Shown one piece after another: positions 45,781-54,586 of a stretch of DNA of 64,000 nucleotides; the first letter of the stretch is position 1; every line of letters starts with the position of its first letter. The notes under the pieces were generated by a model. It was given only the letters and a program-made list of their open reading frames with translations, made no database searches and was not told the DNA's origin. Source of the DNA: Micromonospora pattaloongensis. Lineage in GTDB: Bacteria; Actinomycetota; Actinomycetes; Mycobacteriales; Micromonosporaceae. The translations under genes and the position numbers were made by a program. Location: contig NZ_FNPH01000001.1 of assembly GCF_900107255.1 (NCBI RefSeq), positions 992,001 to 1,056,000 on the forward strand, in the 5' to 3' direction.

Positions 45781-45822
45781 GAAGAAGACGATGAGATATT
45801 TCTTCAAGAGAAGAAAACCCAA
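45781..45822. other. Candidate DNA unwinding element
   Basis: This is the longest AT-rich stretch of the origin, with GATATTTCTTC at its centre. It is preceded by purine triplets (GAA GAA GAC GAT GAG) and by a DnaA-box-like ATCTCCACA at 45758, an order resembling box, GC spacer, triplets and unwinding region in other origins. Confidence 0.6.
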
Positions 45823-46085
45823 TCACCAGGCTTGGGGATTCTGTGGGTTGCCGGACGGGTCGGTCAGAGTCACGCACCAAAAGGCGGAATCACCGGGGGC
45901 GGGCGCACGCCCCGCGACGCCCCGCCCTACAGTTCAATAGGGCCCGTGCGGCCCGTCGCCTCTCCGACGCCGCCCCACGGGCGCGCGACGGGCGGGCACG
46001 CCCAGCGGTTGGGCAAGCACAGCAGTTGAGCAAGCACAGTCGATACGCACACGAGGCACCCCCTGAGTCGACGCGGAGGCATGGC

Positions 46086-47219
46086 ATGAAGTTCCGAGTG
46101 GAGCGCGACGCGCTCGCCGACGCCGTTGCGTGGACGGCGAAGAGCCTGCCCAGCCGGCCGTCGGTCCCCGTGCTCGCCGGCGTGATGCTGCGCGTCGCCG
46201 ACGGGAGCCTGCACGTCTCGGGCTTCGACTACGAGGTCTCCAGCCAGGTGACCGTCGAGGTGCAGGGCGACGCCGACGGGGCCGCCCTCGTCTCCGGGCG
46301 GCTCCTCGCCGAGATCACCAAGGCGCTCCCGGCCAAGCCGGTGGACATCGCCGCCGTCGGCGCGCACCTCGAGCTGGTCTGCGGCAGCGCCCGGTTCACG
46401 CTGCCGACGATGCCGGTGGAGGACTACCCGAGCCTGCCGGAGATGCCGGCCAGCGCCGGGCGGATCGACGCCGCCGCGTTCGCGACCGCCGTCCAGCAGG
46501 TCGCCATCGCCGCCGGCCGGGACGAGACCCTGCCGATGATGACCGGCGTCCGTATCGAGCTCAACGGCTCCACCCTGGCGATGCTCGCGACCGACCGCTA
46601 CCGCCTCGCGATGCGCGAGATGGAGTGGCACCCGGACAATCCGGACGTGAGCCTCAACGCGCTCGTGCCGGCCCGGACGCTGGCCGACACCGCGAAGACG
46701 ATGGGCCCGCTCGGCGGCGTGGTGACGATGGCGCTGGCCCAGGGCGGCACGGGCGAGGGGATGATCGGTTTCGCCGGCGGCACCCGCCGGACGACCAGTC
46801 GGCTGCTGGATGGCGCGAACTACCCGCCGGTGCGCTCGCTCTTCCCGGCGACCCACAACTCCCAGGCCCAGGTCTCCGTCTCCGCGCTGGTCGAGGTGGT
46901 ACGCCGCGTGGCGCTGGTCGCCGAGCGCACCACCCCGGTGCTGCTGAGCTTCAGCGCCGACGGGCTGGTCGTGGAGGCCGGCGGCACCGAGGAGGCGCGG
47001 GCGAGCGAGGCGATGGAGGCGACGTTCACCGGCGAGCCGCTGACCGTCGGCTTCAACCCGCAGTACCTGATCGACGGGCTGCAGAACCTCAACGCGCCCC
47101 ACGCGGTGCTCTCCTTCGTGGACGCGTTCAAGCCGGCCGTGATCACGCCGGCCGACGCCGACGGGGAGATCATTCCCGGTTACCGTTACCTGATCATGCC
47201 GATCCGGGTAACCCGCTGA
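46086..47219 (+). CDS. dnaN: DNA polymerase III beta subunit (sliding clamp)
   Basis: The ring-shaped clamp tethers the replicative polymerase. The 377-residue protein starts MKFRVERDALADAVAWTAKSLPSRP and has the three clamp domains of about 120 residues each, ending YRYLIMPIRV, the C-terminal family signature near the partner-binding pocket. ATG 46086 is chosen because GGAGG lies about 8 nt upstream and the conserved start follows; codons before it belong to oriC. gnd begins 35 bp downstream. Confidence 0.97.
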   Translation: MKFRVERDALADAVAWTAKSLPSRPSVPVLAGVMLRVADGSLHVSGFDYEVSSQVTVEVQGDADGAALVSGRLLAEITKALPAKPVDIAAVGAHLELVCGSARFTLPTMPVEDYPSLPEMPASAGRIDAAAFATAVQQVAIAAGRDETLPMMTGVRIELNGSTLAMLATDRYRLAMREMEWHPDNPDVSLNALVPARTLADTAKTMGPLGGVVTMALAQGGTGEGMIGFAGGTRRTTSRLLDGANYPPVRSLFPATHNSQAQVSVSALVEVVRRVALVAERTTPVLLSFSADGLVVEAGGTEEARASEAMEATFTGEPLTVGFNPQYLIDGLQNLNAPHAVLSFVDAFKPAVITPADADGEIIPGYRYLIMPIRVTR

Positions 47220-47254
47220 CGCGCGTGACCGGCGAAACTGGAGGGGGACGTCAG

Positions 47255-48130
47255 ATGCAGCTCGGCCTCGTAGGGCTCGGCAAGATGGGCGGCAACATGC
47301 GCGAGCGGTTGCGCGCCGCCGGGCACGAGGTGGTCGGCTTTGACCGCAACCCGGAGGTGAGCGACGTTGCCAGCGTCGCCGAACTGGTGGAGAAGCTGGC
47401 CGCGCCGCGCGCCGTCTGGGTGATGGTGCCCGCGGGCGTCACCGAGGCGACCATCGACGAGCTGGCCGGGCTGCTCGACGCCGGCGACATCATCGTCGAC
47501 GGCGGGAACTCCCGCTACAGCGACGACGGCCCGCGGGCGGCGCGGCTGGGCGCGCAGGGCATCGGGTACGTGGACGCCGGCGTCTCCGGTGGCGTCTGGG
47601 GCCGCGAGAACGGCTACGCGCTGATGGTCGGCGGGGCGCCCGAGCACGTCGAGCGGCTCATGCCGATCTTCGACGCGTTGAAGCCGGCGGGGGAGTTCGG
47701 GTTCGTGCACGCCGGCCCGGTCGGCGCCGGCCACTACTCGAAGATGGTCCACAACGGCATCGAGTACGCGTTGATGCACGCCTACGCCGAGGGCTACGAG
47801 CTGATGGCGGCGTCGGAGCTGATCACCGATGTCCCCGGCGTCATCAAGTCCTGGCGCGAGGGGACCGTCGTCCGTTCCTGGCTGCTCGACCTGCTCGACG
47901 CGGCGCTGGAGGCCGACCCACAGCTCGCCGGCCTGCGCGGCTACGCCGACGACACCGGCGAGGGGCGCTGGACGGTCGAGGAGGCGATCCGGCTCGCGGT
48001 GCCGATGAACGTCATCGCCGCATCGCTGTTCGCGCGCTTCACGTCGCGCCAGGAGGACTCCCCGGCGATGAAGGCGGTAGCCGCGCTGCGCAACCAGTTC
48101 GGCGGCCACGCCATCCACAAGAACCCCTGA
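47255..48130 (+). CDS. gnd: 6-phosphogluconate dehydrogenase, decarboxylating (short type)
   Basis: This enzyme oxidatively decarboxylates 6-phosphogluconate to ribulose-5-phosphate in the pentose phosphate pathway. At 291 residues it is the short, NAD-preferring type (YqeC-like), not the 470-residue NADP form. The Rossmann motif [12 protein letters not shown] lies at 4-15, and [30 protein letters not shown] and [21 protein letters not shown] mark the substrate site. GGAGGGGG precedes the ATG. Its place between dnaN and recF is typical for Streptomyces and Micromonosporaceae. Confidence 0.95.
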   Translation: MQLGLVGLGKMGGNMRERLRAAGHEVVGFDRNPEVSDVASVAELVEKLAAPRAVWVMVPAGVTEATIDELAGLLDAGDIIVDGGNSRYSDDGPRAARLGAQGIGYVDAGVSGGVWGRENGYALMVGGAPEHVERLMPIFDALKPAGEFGFVHAGPVGAGHYSKMVHNGIEYALMHAYAEGYELMAASELITDVPGVIKSWREGTVVRSWLLDLLDAALEADPQLAGLRGYADDTGEGRWTVEEAIRLAVPMNVIAASLFARFTSRQEDSPAMKAVAALRNQFGGHAIHKNP

Positions 48131-48135
48131 CGCCG

Positions 48136-49269
48136 GTGTACGTCCGTCGGCTCGAACTGGTCAACTTCCGTTCGTACGAGCGCGTGGAGTTGGAGTTCGA
48201 TCCCGGCGCCAGCGTGCTGGTCGGCCCGAACGGGGTCGGCAAGACGAACCTCGTCGAGGCGTTGGGTTACGTGGCGACGCTGGGTAGCCACCGCGTCGCC
48301 ACGGACGCCCCGCTGGTCCGGGCCGGTGCGGCATCCGCGGTGATCCGGTGCGAGATCGTCCACGATGGACGTGAGCTCCTCGTGGAGCTGGAGATCGTGC
48401 CGGGCAAGGCGAACCGGGCACGGCTGGGACGGTCACCGGTGCGGCGGGCCCGCGAGGTCCTCGGGGCGCTGCGGCTCGTGCTCTTCGCCCCCGAGGATCT
48501 CGAGCTGGTCCGCGGTGACCCCGCCGAGCGCCGGCGCTATCTCGACGACCTGCTGGTCGCGCGGCTGCCCCGGTTCGGCGGGGTGCGCGCGGACTACGAC
48601 CGGGTGGTCAAGCAGCGCAACGCGTTGCTGCGCAGCGCGTACCTGGCCCGGAAGACGGGCGGTTCGCGGGGCGGCGATCTGTCCACGTTGGACGTCTGGG
48701 ACGCGCACCTGGCGCGGCATGGGGCGGAGTTGCTCGCCGGCCGGCTGGAGCTGGTCGCCGCGCTCACGCCGCACGTGGCGAAGGCGTACGACGCGGTGGC
48801 GGCCGGCAAGGGGGCGGCCGGCATCGCGTACCGGCCGTCGTTGGAACTCGCCGAGCCGGCGCCGAACCGGGACGCGCTGGAGGCGGCGCTGCACGCCGCG
48901 CTCGCCGAGGCGCGGCAGTCCGAAGTGGAGCGCGGCGTCACGCTCGTCGGACCGCACCGCGATGATCTGACGCTCAGTCTCGGGCCGCTGCCGGCCAAGG
49001 GGTACGCCAGCCACGGCGAGTCCTGGTCGTACGCGCTCGCGCTGCGGCTGGCCGCGTACGACCTGCTGCGGGCAGACGGCATCGAGCCGGTGCTCGCCCT
49101 CGACGACGTCTTCGCCGAGCTCGACGCCGGGCGCCGCGAGCGCCTCGCCGACCTGGTCAGCGGCGCGAGCCAGCTGCTGGTGACGTGCGCGGTCGCCGAG
49201 GACGTGCCGGCGGAGTTGCGGGGCGCGCGCTACCAGGTGCGGGAAGGGGAGGCGCGCCGTGCCGGATGA
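48136..49269 (+). CDS. recF: DNA repair protein RecF
   Basis: RecF helps load RecA at gaps and stalled forks. The 377-residue SMC-like ATPase starts [23 protein letters not shown] and has Walker [15 protein letters not shown] (about 32-45), the signature [14 protein letters not shown], and the Walker B/D-loop [19 protein letters not shown]. The start is GTG 48136, 5 bp after gnd. Its end overlaps the dciA start by 11 bp. Confidence 0.97.
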   Translation: MYVRRLELVNFRSYERVELEFDPGASVLVGPNGVGKTNLVEALGYVATLGSHRVATDAPLVRAGAASAVIRCEIVHDGRELLVELEIVPGKANRARLGRSPVRRAREVLGALRLVLFAPEDLELVRGDPAERRRYLDDLLVARLPRFGGVRADYDRVVKQRNALLRSAYLARKTGGSRGGDLSTLDVWDAHLARHGAELLAGRLELVAALTPHVAKAYDAVAAGKGAAGIAYRPSLELAEPAPNRDALEAALHAALAEARQSEVERGVTLVGPHRDDLTLSLGPLPAKGYASHGESWSYALALRLAAYDLLRADGIEPVLALDDVFAELDAGRRERLADLVSGASQLLVTCAVAEDVPAELRGARYQVREGEARRAG

Positions 49270-49858
49270 GGAGAAGCAGGAGCGCCCGGAGAAGCCGGTG
49301 CGCCCGAACGTCGAGGGCGTCGAACTGCCGCCGCCGTCGACCGGGCCGCAGTTGGCGCGGGCGGTGCTGGACGCCGCGAAGGCGCGGCGGGAGGCGAACC
49401 GTCCGCGGCGGCGTACCTCCGGCTCCGGCGACGGTGAGTCCGGCGCGGACGGCGGCCAGCCGCGGCGCCGGCTGCGCGGTTATTCCGGCCCCGGCCCCGA
49501 CCCGCGCGACCCGCAACTCTTCGGCGACGTGCTGGCGCGGTTGATGAAGGCGCGCGGCTGGCAACAGCCGGCCGCCGAGGCGACGGTCTTCGGCGCCTGG
49601 GAGCGGGTGGTCGGTCCGGACATCGCGAAGCACAGCCGACCCGTGAAGCTCGAGAACGGCGAGCTGACGGTCGAGGCGGAATCTACGGCCTGGGCGACGC
49701 AGCTTCGGCTGCTGGCGGCGTCGCTGCTGCGGCGGATCGCTGCCGAGGTCGGCCATAACGTGGTGCGCAAACTGCACATTCACGGGCCGGCCGCCCCGTC
49801 GTGGTCGCGCGGGCCACGACGCGTGCGGGGGCGTGGCCCCCGGGACACGTACGGCTGA
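49259..49858 (+). CDS. dciA: DciA/DUF721 family protein (helicase loader type)
   Basis: DciA is the ancestral loader of DnaB in bacteria without DnaC/DnaI. The 199-residue protein has a polar N terminus (1-80), then the DUF721 domain (about 85-172; [47 protein letters not shown] in pieces, [30 protein letters not shown]), and an Arg/Gly-rich end. Start GTG 49259 lies inside the recF end. The last 176 bp overlap, antisense, the frame of the convergent transporter gene. Confidence 0.93.
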   Translation: MPDEEKQERPEKPVRPNVEGVELPPPSTGPQLARAVLDAAKARREANRPRRRTSGSGDGESGADGGQPRRRLRGYSGPGPDPRDPQLFGDVLARLMKARGWQQPAAEATVFGAWERVVGPDIAKHSRPVKLENGELTVEAESTAWATQLRLLAASLLRRIAAEVGHNVVRKLHIHGPAAPSWSRGPRRVRGRGPRDTYG

Positions 49859-51146
49859 GCGGCACCCGCGAACGGAGCCGATCGGCGTTCCAGCCGACGG
49901 ATTCGCGCAGCGTGATCCGCAGCTGCACCGGCTCTACCGCGAGCCCGCGCTGGCGGGCCAGCGCCGCGCCGGCCGCCAGCGAGGCGGCCGCGGCGAGCGC
50001 GCCGGCGAGCACGAGGGTCTGCCGGGGCCCGGCATGGTCGGAGAGCCAGCCGAGCAGGGGAGCGCCGACGGCGGCCGAGACCGAGCCGGTGACCGCGAGC
50101 GCCGCCAGGACCCGGCCGCGCATCGTGCCGTCGGTGTCGAGCTGCGCGCGGGTGCCGACGGTGGTGTCGATCAGCACCGCGCCGGCCGCGATCGGCAGGA
50201 TCAGCGCGGCGAAGCTCCACGTGCCGGGGGCGAGCCCGGCGAGGATCTGCAGCAGGCTCGCCAGCAGGCCCACCCCGATCAGCGTGCGGTAGGTCAGCTC
50301 CCGCTGGCGGGCCGCGAAGAGCGCGCCCACGACCGTGCCGACGGCGAAGACCGTCGACAGCGTGCCGTAGCCGGAGGCGCCCGAGCCCAACGGTCCGTCG
50401 CTCATCGCCGCCATCGTGACCTGGTAGTTGCGGCCGAGGCTGCCCAGCACGAAGGAGAGCGCCAGCGCGATCAGGATCACCGGCTGCCGGCGCAGGTACG
50501 CGAAGCCGGCGCGGATCGCCGCCGCGTTGCGGGTGGGGACCGGCGCGGACGTGGGGGCGTGCAGCTCCTGCTGGCGTACGGCGAGCAGCGCGACGACCAC
50601 CGCCAGGAAGCTGAGCGCGTTGACCGCGAACAGCGGCGCGGGACCGGCGGCGGCCACCAGGATGGCGCCGGCGCTCATGCCGAGGATCCGGCCGGCGGAG
50701 TTGGTCAGCGACCCGAGGGCCAGCGCGTTGCCGAGGGTGTCACGGTCGACGAGCGTCGAGCCCCAACGGCCCATCACCGGGCCCTCGATCGCGGAGACCG
50801 CGCCGCTGAACAGCGAGATGGCGTACACCAGGGGGAGGCCGGCGGAGTCGGACCAGGCGGCGGCGCCGAGCCCGGCGGCGAGGGCCGCGTGGATCACCTG
50901 ACTGGCGACCAGCAGCGGGCGGGCGGGCAGCCGGTCGGCGAGCGCCCCGCCCCAGGTGCTGAGCAGCAGGGTGGGGATCGCCTGGAGCAGGACGGCGAGC
51001 CCCATCTTGGTCGCCGACCCGGTCTCCTGCAGTACGTACCAGTTGACTCCGAGCACCTGCATCCAGGTGCCGATGATCGACACGAATCCCGCGCCCGCCC
51101 AGATGCGGTAGTTGCGGTGCCGCAGGGCAGCAAACGTCGTACGCAT
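49683..51146 (-). CDS. MFS transporter
   Basis: The 487-residue major facilitator protein starts MRTTFAALRHRNYRIWAGAGFVSIIGTWMQ with the usual twelve predicted helices and the loop GALADRLPARPLLV between helices 2 and 3, a motif A-like sequence. It resembles the DUF894/enterobactin-exporter-like branch (MFS_3), so it is probably an efflux pump of unknown substrate. After the last helix the frame stays open for about 90 further basic residues, overlapping dciA antisense by 176 bp; the true C-terminal end may be read as shown but it is odd. ATG 51146 is used because the family start follows. Confidence 0.82.
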   Translation of the reverse strand: MRTTFAALRHRNYRIWAGAGFVSIIGTWMQVLGVNWYVLQETGSATKMGLAVLLQAIPTLLLSTWGGALADRLPARPLLVASQVIHAALAAGLGAAAWSDSAGLPLVYAISLFSGAVSAIEGPVMGRWGSTLVDRDTLGNALALGSLTNSAGRILGMSAGAILVAAAGPAPLFAVNALSFLAVVVALLAVRQQELHAPTSAPVPTRNAAAIRAGFAYLRRQPVILIALALSFVLGSLGRNYQVTMAAMSDGPLGSGASGYGTLSTVFAVGTVVGALFAARQRELTYRTLIGVGLLASLLQILAGLAPGTWSFAALILPIAAGAVLIDTTVGTRAQLDTDGTMRGRVLAALAVTGSVSAAVGAPLLGWLSDHAGPRQTLVLAGALAAAASLAAGAALARQRGLAVEPVQLRITLRESVGWNADRLRSRVPLSRTCPGGHAPARVVARATTTGRPARECAVCAPRYGRPRQRSAAAATPPAAEAASPRP

Positions 51147-51382
51147 GGCCGCCGCCAGACCTCCCTCCGGACGGTTGGCGGGGCCGCCACGACGTCCTCG
51201 ATGCATCGCCGGAGCTCGGCGACGATCGGCAAGTCTGGCTTCAGTTGAGCCGTTTTGTTCGCATGTGGTGAGGCAGTTCACCGGGCATGGATGAGGACCG
51301 GAACGGGAGGCGGAGACAGCGGAGCCGATCGGGTGGCGCGACCCGCCGGAGGGACGGCCACGACACGCCGGTCGTACACCGG

Positions 51383-51937
51383 TCAGGAGTCGGCGTAGAC
51401 CGCGAAGCCGCGATCCGCGCAGCGGCGGTAGAAGCGGGCGAGCACCGCCAGCTCCGACCGCGGGAAGCTCCACTGCGGGGCGTTCCCGGACTCGTCGCGC
51501 ATCCCGTCGAGCCGGCTCTGCAGCCAGCGCAGCTGCTGCTCCGCGAGGCGCCCGTCGGCCAGCGCGCCCCGCAGCACCGCGCCGGTGCTGTCGAACGTGA
51601 CCACCTCGCCGTGCTCGCCGTGTCCCTCGACGAAGCGCTCCAGCCCGCCCGCGATCCAGGCGCACCCGTCGGGGTCGATCACCGGGTCCTCGTCCTCGGC
51701 GGCGGCGTCTGTGGCGTACAGCACACCCTGCAGCCCGAGGAGCAGGTCGACCAGCTCGGTGTACGCGGTGGCCCGGACCGTGCCGGTCTTGGCGATGTGC
51801 TCGGCGAGCGCGGCGGTCGGCGCGGCGGTCGCCGGCCCGTAGGCCAGGTCACCGAAGTCGACGAACTCCGCCGGCGCCACCGGCTCGTAGAACTGGCCGG
51901 TTCGCGGCCACTGCACGGCGACGTTGTCCAGCCCCAT
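51383..51937 (-). CDS. Hypothetical protein
   Basis: The 184-residue acidic cytoplasmic protein is not recognised. It reads [21 protein letters not shown] at the start, then [23 protein letters not shown] and a helical second half ending [29 protein letters not shown], rich in aromatic and charged residues. No signal peptide, membrane segment or metal motif is present. It is a single gene on the minus strand, divergent from gyrB. Confidence 0.75.
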   Translation of the reverse strand: MGLDNVAVQWPRTGQFYEPVAPAEFVDFGDLAYGPATAAPTAALAEHIAKTGTVRATAYTELVDLLLGLQGVLYATDAAAEDEDPVIDPDGCAWIAGGLERFVEGHGEHGEVVTFDSTGAVLRGALADGRLAEQQLRWLQSRLDGMRDESGNAPQWSFPRSELAVLARFYRRCADRGFAVYADS

Positions 51938-52500
51938 CGGGCGTCACCTTTCCTGACCGCGACACCCGCCGCGGACGGCGGGGCGTGCGCTGGGTTACCG
52001 GGGTGCCGGTGCGAGAACGGCGGGGAAAAGTTACGGCATGCCGAGGCGTTTGCGCGACCCCCGGCCGGGCTGTCCGGTCCGTGCCGGCCGGCGCCGCGGA
52101 CGGGTCGTGGTTCCCACCGCACGCCGACGATCCGACCCCGTGCGTGTGGGGGGAGTCGCGGCCGGCGGGGTTCGGCCCGCTACGAACCTCTGAGACGCCC
52201 CGGCGGGGTGCCGCATCCCGGTTCTCTCCGGTTCGCGCAGTAGGATTGATGTCGAGACGAGGAATGCCGCTCGGCGCGGCGACGCGGGGCCCGCTACGGC
52301 GGCGCCCGGGGGTCGCCATTCCGGCGGCGTCCCAGCCGATCGTGATCCGCGGGCGACCCGCGGCGACCGACGCGTCCGCCGCCCATCGGCGATCCAACGA
52401 TACGCGGATCGCCGATCGTGGCGCCGGCCCACGTGCCTGCCGTCGTGGTCCGCCCGCCGAACCCGCGCCCTCTGCGCTCCGGCCAGGGTGGTGCGAGAAA
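51938..52500. other. gyrB upstream region
   Basis: This 563-bp gap holds the promoters for gyrB and the divergent hypothetical gene. The gyrB frame is open throughout, but the codons are unlike GyrB. A TAGGAT at 52241-52246 could be a -10 element without an obvious -35. No perfect DnaA box was seen here, in contrast to the gyrB-gyrA gap. Confidence 0.55.
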
Positions 52501-54459
52501 GTGGCCAGGGTGGCAGAGCAGAACAAGCAGGAGTACACCGCCGAGTCGCTCACGGTGCTCGAAGGGCTCGAGGCGGTCCGCAAGCGTCCCGGTATGTACA
52601 TCGGGTCGACGGGCGAGCGGGGTCTGCACCACCTGGTCTGGGAGGTCGTCGACAACGCGGTGGACGAGGCGCTCGCCGGCCACTGCGACACGATCGACGT
52701 CGAGCTGCTCGCCGACGGCGGCGTGCGGGTCACCGACAACGGGCGTGGTTTCCCGGTCGACCTGCACCCGAAGCTGAAGAAGCCGGGTGTCGAGGTCGCG
52801 CTGACCGTGCTGCACGCGGGCGGCAAGTTCGACGGCAAGGCGTACGCCGTCTCCGGCGGTCTGCACGGCGTCGGCGTCTCCGTGGTCAACGCGCTGTCGA
52901 CGCGGATGGCCGTCGAGATCCACAAGACCGGCTTCGTCTGGCGGCAGCAGTACCAGAACTCGAAGCCGTCGCCGCTGGACAAGGGGGAGCCGACCGACCG
53001 CACCGGCTCCGCCGTCGCGTTCTGGCCGGACCCCGACATCTTCGAGACCGTCGAGTTCTCGTTCGAGACGATCTACCGGCGGCTGCAGGAGATGGCCTTC
53101 CTCAACCGCGGGCTGACCATCCGGCTGCGTGACGAGCGCGCCCGGGAGGAGGACGGCGAGCCCCGCCAGGTCACCTTCTGCTACGCGGGTGGCATCGCGG
53201 ACTTCGTCCGGCACCTCAACGCGTCGAAGAACCCGATCCACAAGAGCGTGGTGGAGTTCGGCGCCGAGGACCCGGAGGAGGGGATGTCGGTCGAGATCGC
53301 GATGCAGTGGAACGAGTCCTACGGCGAGTCGGTCTACACCTTCGCGAACACGATCAACACGCACGAGGGCGGCACGCACGAGGAGGGCTTCCGGGCTGCG
53401 CTGACCAGCGTGATCAACAAGTACGGCGCGGACAAGAAGCTGCTCAAGGGCGACGAGAAGCTCTCCGGCGAGGACATCCGGGAGGGGCTTGCGGCGATCA
53501 TCTCGGTCAAGCTGGCGAACCCGCAGTTCGAGGGCCAGACCAAGACCAAGCTCGGCAACACCCCGGTGAAGAGCTTCGTGCTGCGGATCTGCAATGAGTG
53601 GCTGGTCGACTGGCTCGACCGGAATCCGGCCGAGGCCAAGACGATCATCACGAAGGCGTCGCAGGCGGCCCGGGCCCGGATCGCCGCCGCGCAGGCCCGC
53701 AAGCTGGCGCGGCGCAAGTCGCTGCTGGAGTCCGGTTCCATGCCGGGCAAGCTGGCGGACTGCCAGTCCACCGACCCACGTGAGTCGGAGGTCTTCATCG
53801 TCGAGGGCGACTCGGCCGGTGGCTCGGCGAAGCAGGGGCGTGACCCGCGGACCCAGGCGATCCTGCCGATCCGCGGCAAGATCCTCAACGTCGAGAAGGC
53901 GCGGATCGACCGGGTCCTCAAGAACAACGAGGTCCAGGCGCTGATCACCGCGCTCGGCACCGGCATCCACGACGACTTCGACATCGAGAAGCTGCGCTAC
54001 CACAAGATCGTGCTGATGGCCGACGCGGACGTCGACGGCCAGCACATCCAGACGCTGCTGCTCACCCTGCTGTTCCGGTTCATGCGGCCGCTGGTGGAGC
54101 TCGGGCACGTCTACCTGGCGGCGCCGCCGCTCTACAAGATCAAGTGGAACAAGAAGGGCGACGACGCGCAGTACGCGTACTCCGACCGGGAGCGCGACGG
54201 CCTGATCGCGCTGCGCCAGCAGAAGAAGGCGAACGCCAAGCCGGACGACATCCAGCGCTTCAAGGGTCTCGGCGAGATGAACTACCCGGAGCTGTGGGAG
54301 ACCACGATGAACCCGGCGACCCGGACGCTCCGCCGGGTCACTCTCGACGACGCGGCAACCGCGGACGAGTTGTTCAGCGTCTTGATGGGCGAAGACGTCG
54401 AGGCACGCCGATCGTTCATCCAGCGCAACGCCAAGGACGTGCGGTTCCTGGATATCTAG
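52501..54459 (+). CDS. gyrB: DNA gyrase subunit B
   Basis: GyrB is the ATPase subunit that drives negative supercoiling. From GTG 52501 it is 652 residues. The GHKL ATP-binding fold shows [26 protein letters not shown] and [15 protein letters not shown]; the TOPRIM domain shows [15 protein letters not shown] and [15 protein letters not shown]; the C-terminal RFKGLGEMN and [11 protein letters not shown] segments are standard. A second GTG at 52510 is possible. It is complete and intein-free, and is followed by a very strong hairpin before gyrA, so gyrB and gyrA have partly separate transcription. Confidence 0.97.
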   Translation: MARVAEQNKQEYTAESLTVLEGLEAVRKRPGMYIGSTGERGLHHLVWEVVDNAVDEALAGHCDTIDVELLADGGVRVTDNGRGFPVDLHPKLKKPGVEVALTVLHAGGKFDGKAYAVSGGLHGVGVSVVNALSTRMAVEIHKTGFVWRQQYQNSKPSPLDKGEPTDRTGSAVAFWPDPDIFETVEFSFETIYRRLQEMAFLNRGLTIRLRDERAREEDGEPRQVTFCYAGGIADFVRHLNASKNPIHKSVVEFGAEDPEEGMSVEIAMQWNESYGESVYTFANTINTHEGGTHEEGFRAALTSVINKYGADKKLLKGDEKLSGEDIREGLAAIISVKLANPQFEGQTKTKLGNTPVKSFVLRICNEWLVDWLDRNPAEAKTIITKASQAARARIAAAQARKLARRKSLLESGSMPGKLADCQSTDPRESEVFIVEGDSAGGSAKQGRDPRTQAILPIRGKILNVEKARIDRVLKNNEVQALITALGTGIHDDFDIEKLRYHKIVLMADADVDGQHIQTLLLTLLFRFMRPLVELGHVYLAAPPLYKIKWNKKGDDAQYAYSDRERDGLIALRQQKKANAKPDDIQRFKGLGEMNYPELWETTMNPATRTLRRVTLDDAATADELFSVLMGEDVEARRSFIQRNAKDVRFLDI

Positions 54460-54464
54460 CCGAT

Positions 54465-54504
54465 GGAGCCGTGCGGCCGCCGACCTGGGCGGCCGCACGG
54501 CTCC
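54465..54504 (+). terminator. Strong hairpin after gyrB
   Basis: A perfect 17-bp stem (54465-54481 with 54488-54504) with loop GACCTG starts 5 bp after the gyrB stop. Confidence 0.9.
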
Positions 54505-54510
54505 ACACAG

Positions 54511-54550
54511 TTATCCACAGCTTCGCCGGTTTCCACAGCCGTTATCCACA
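54511..54550 (+). promoter_or_regulatory. Two perfect DnaA boxes upstream of gyrA
   Basis: TTATCCACA occurs at 54511-54519 and 54542-54550, with a two-mismatch GTTTCCACA (54529-54537) between them. They lie 37-76 bp before the gyrA start, where a gyrA promoter is expected. Confidence 0.75.
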
Positions 54551-54586
54551 GCGGAAAAACGGCTTTGAGTCTGATAAGGGTAAACA

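Larger units (their letters stand above)
45261..46085. other. oriC: Chromosomal replication origin oriC
   Basis: This 825-bp dnaA-dnaN gap is packed with DnaA boxes. The one perfect 9-mer is 45398-45406. Single-mismatch boxes lie at 45319, 45330, 45355, 45423, 45513, 45636, 45704 and 45724, in both orientations, plus several with two mismatches (45674, 45758). An AT-rich stretch (about 45781-45820) close to dnaN is the best unwinding-element candidate. An inverted repeat (45591-45606) and a 19-bp direct repeat (45472/45545) are also present. Placement between dnaA and dnaN with weak, dense boxes is typical of actinomycete origins. Confidence 0.95.
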
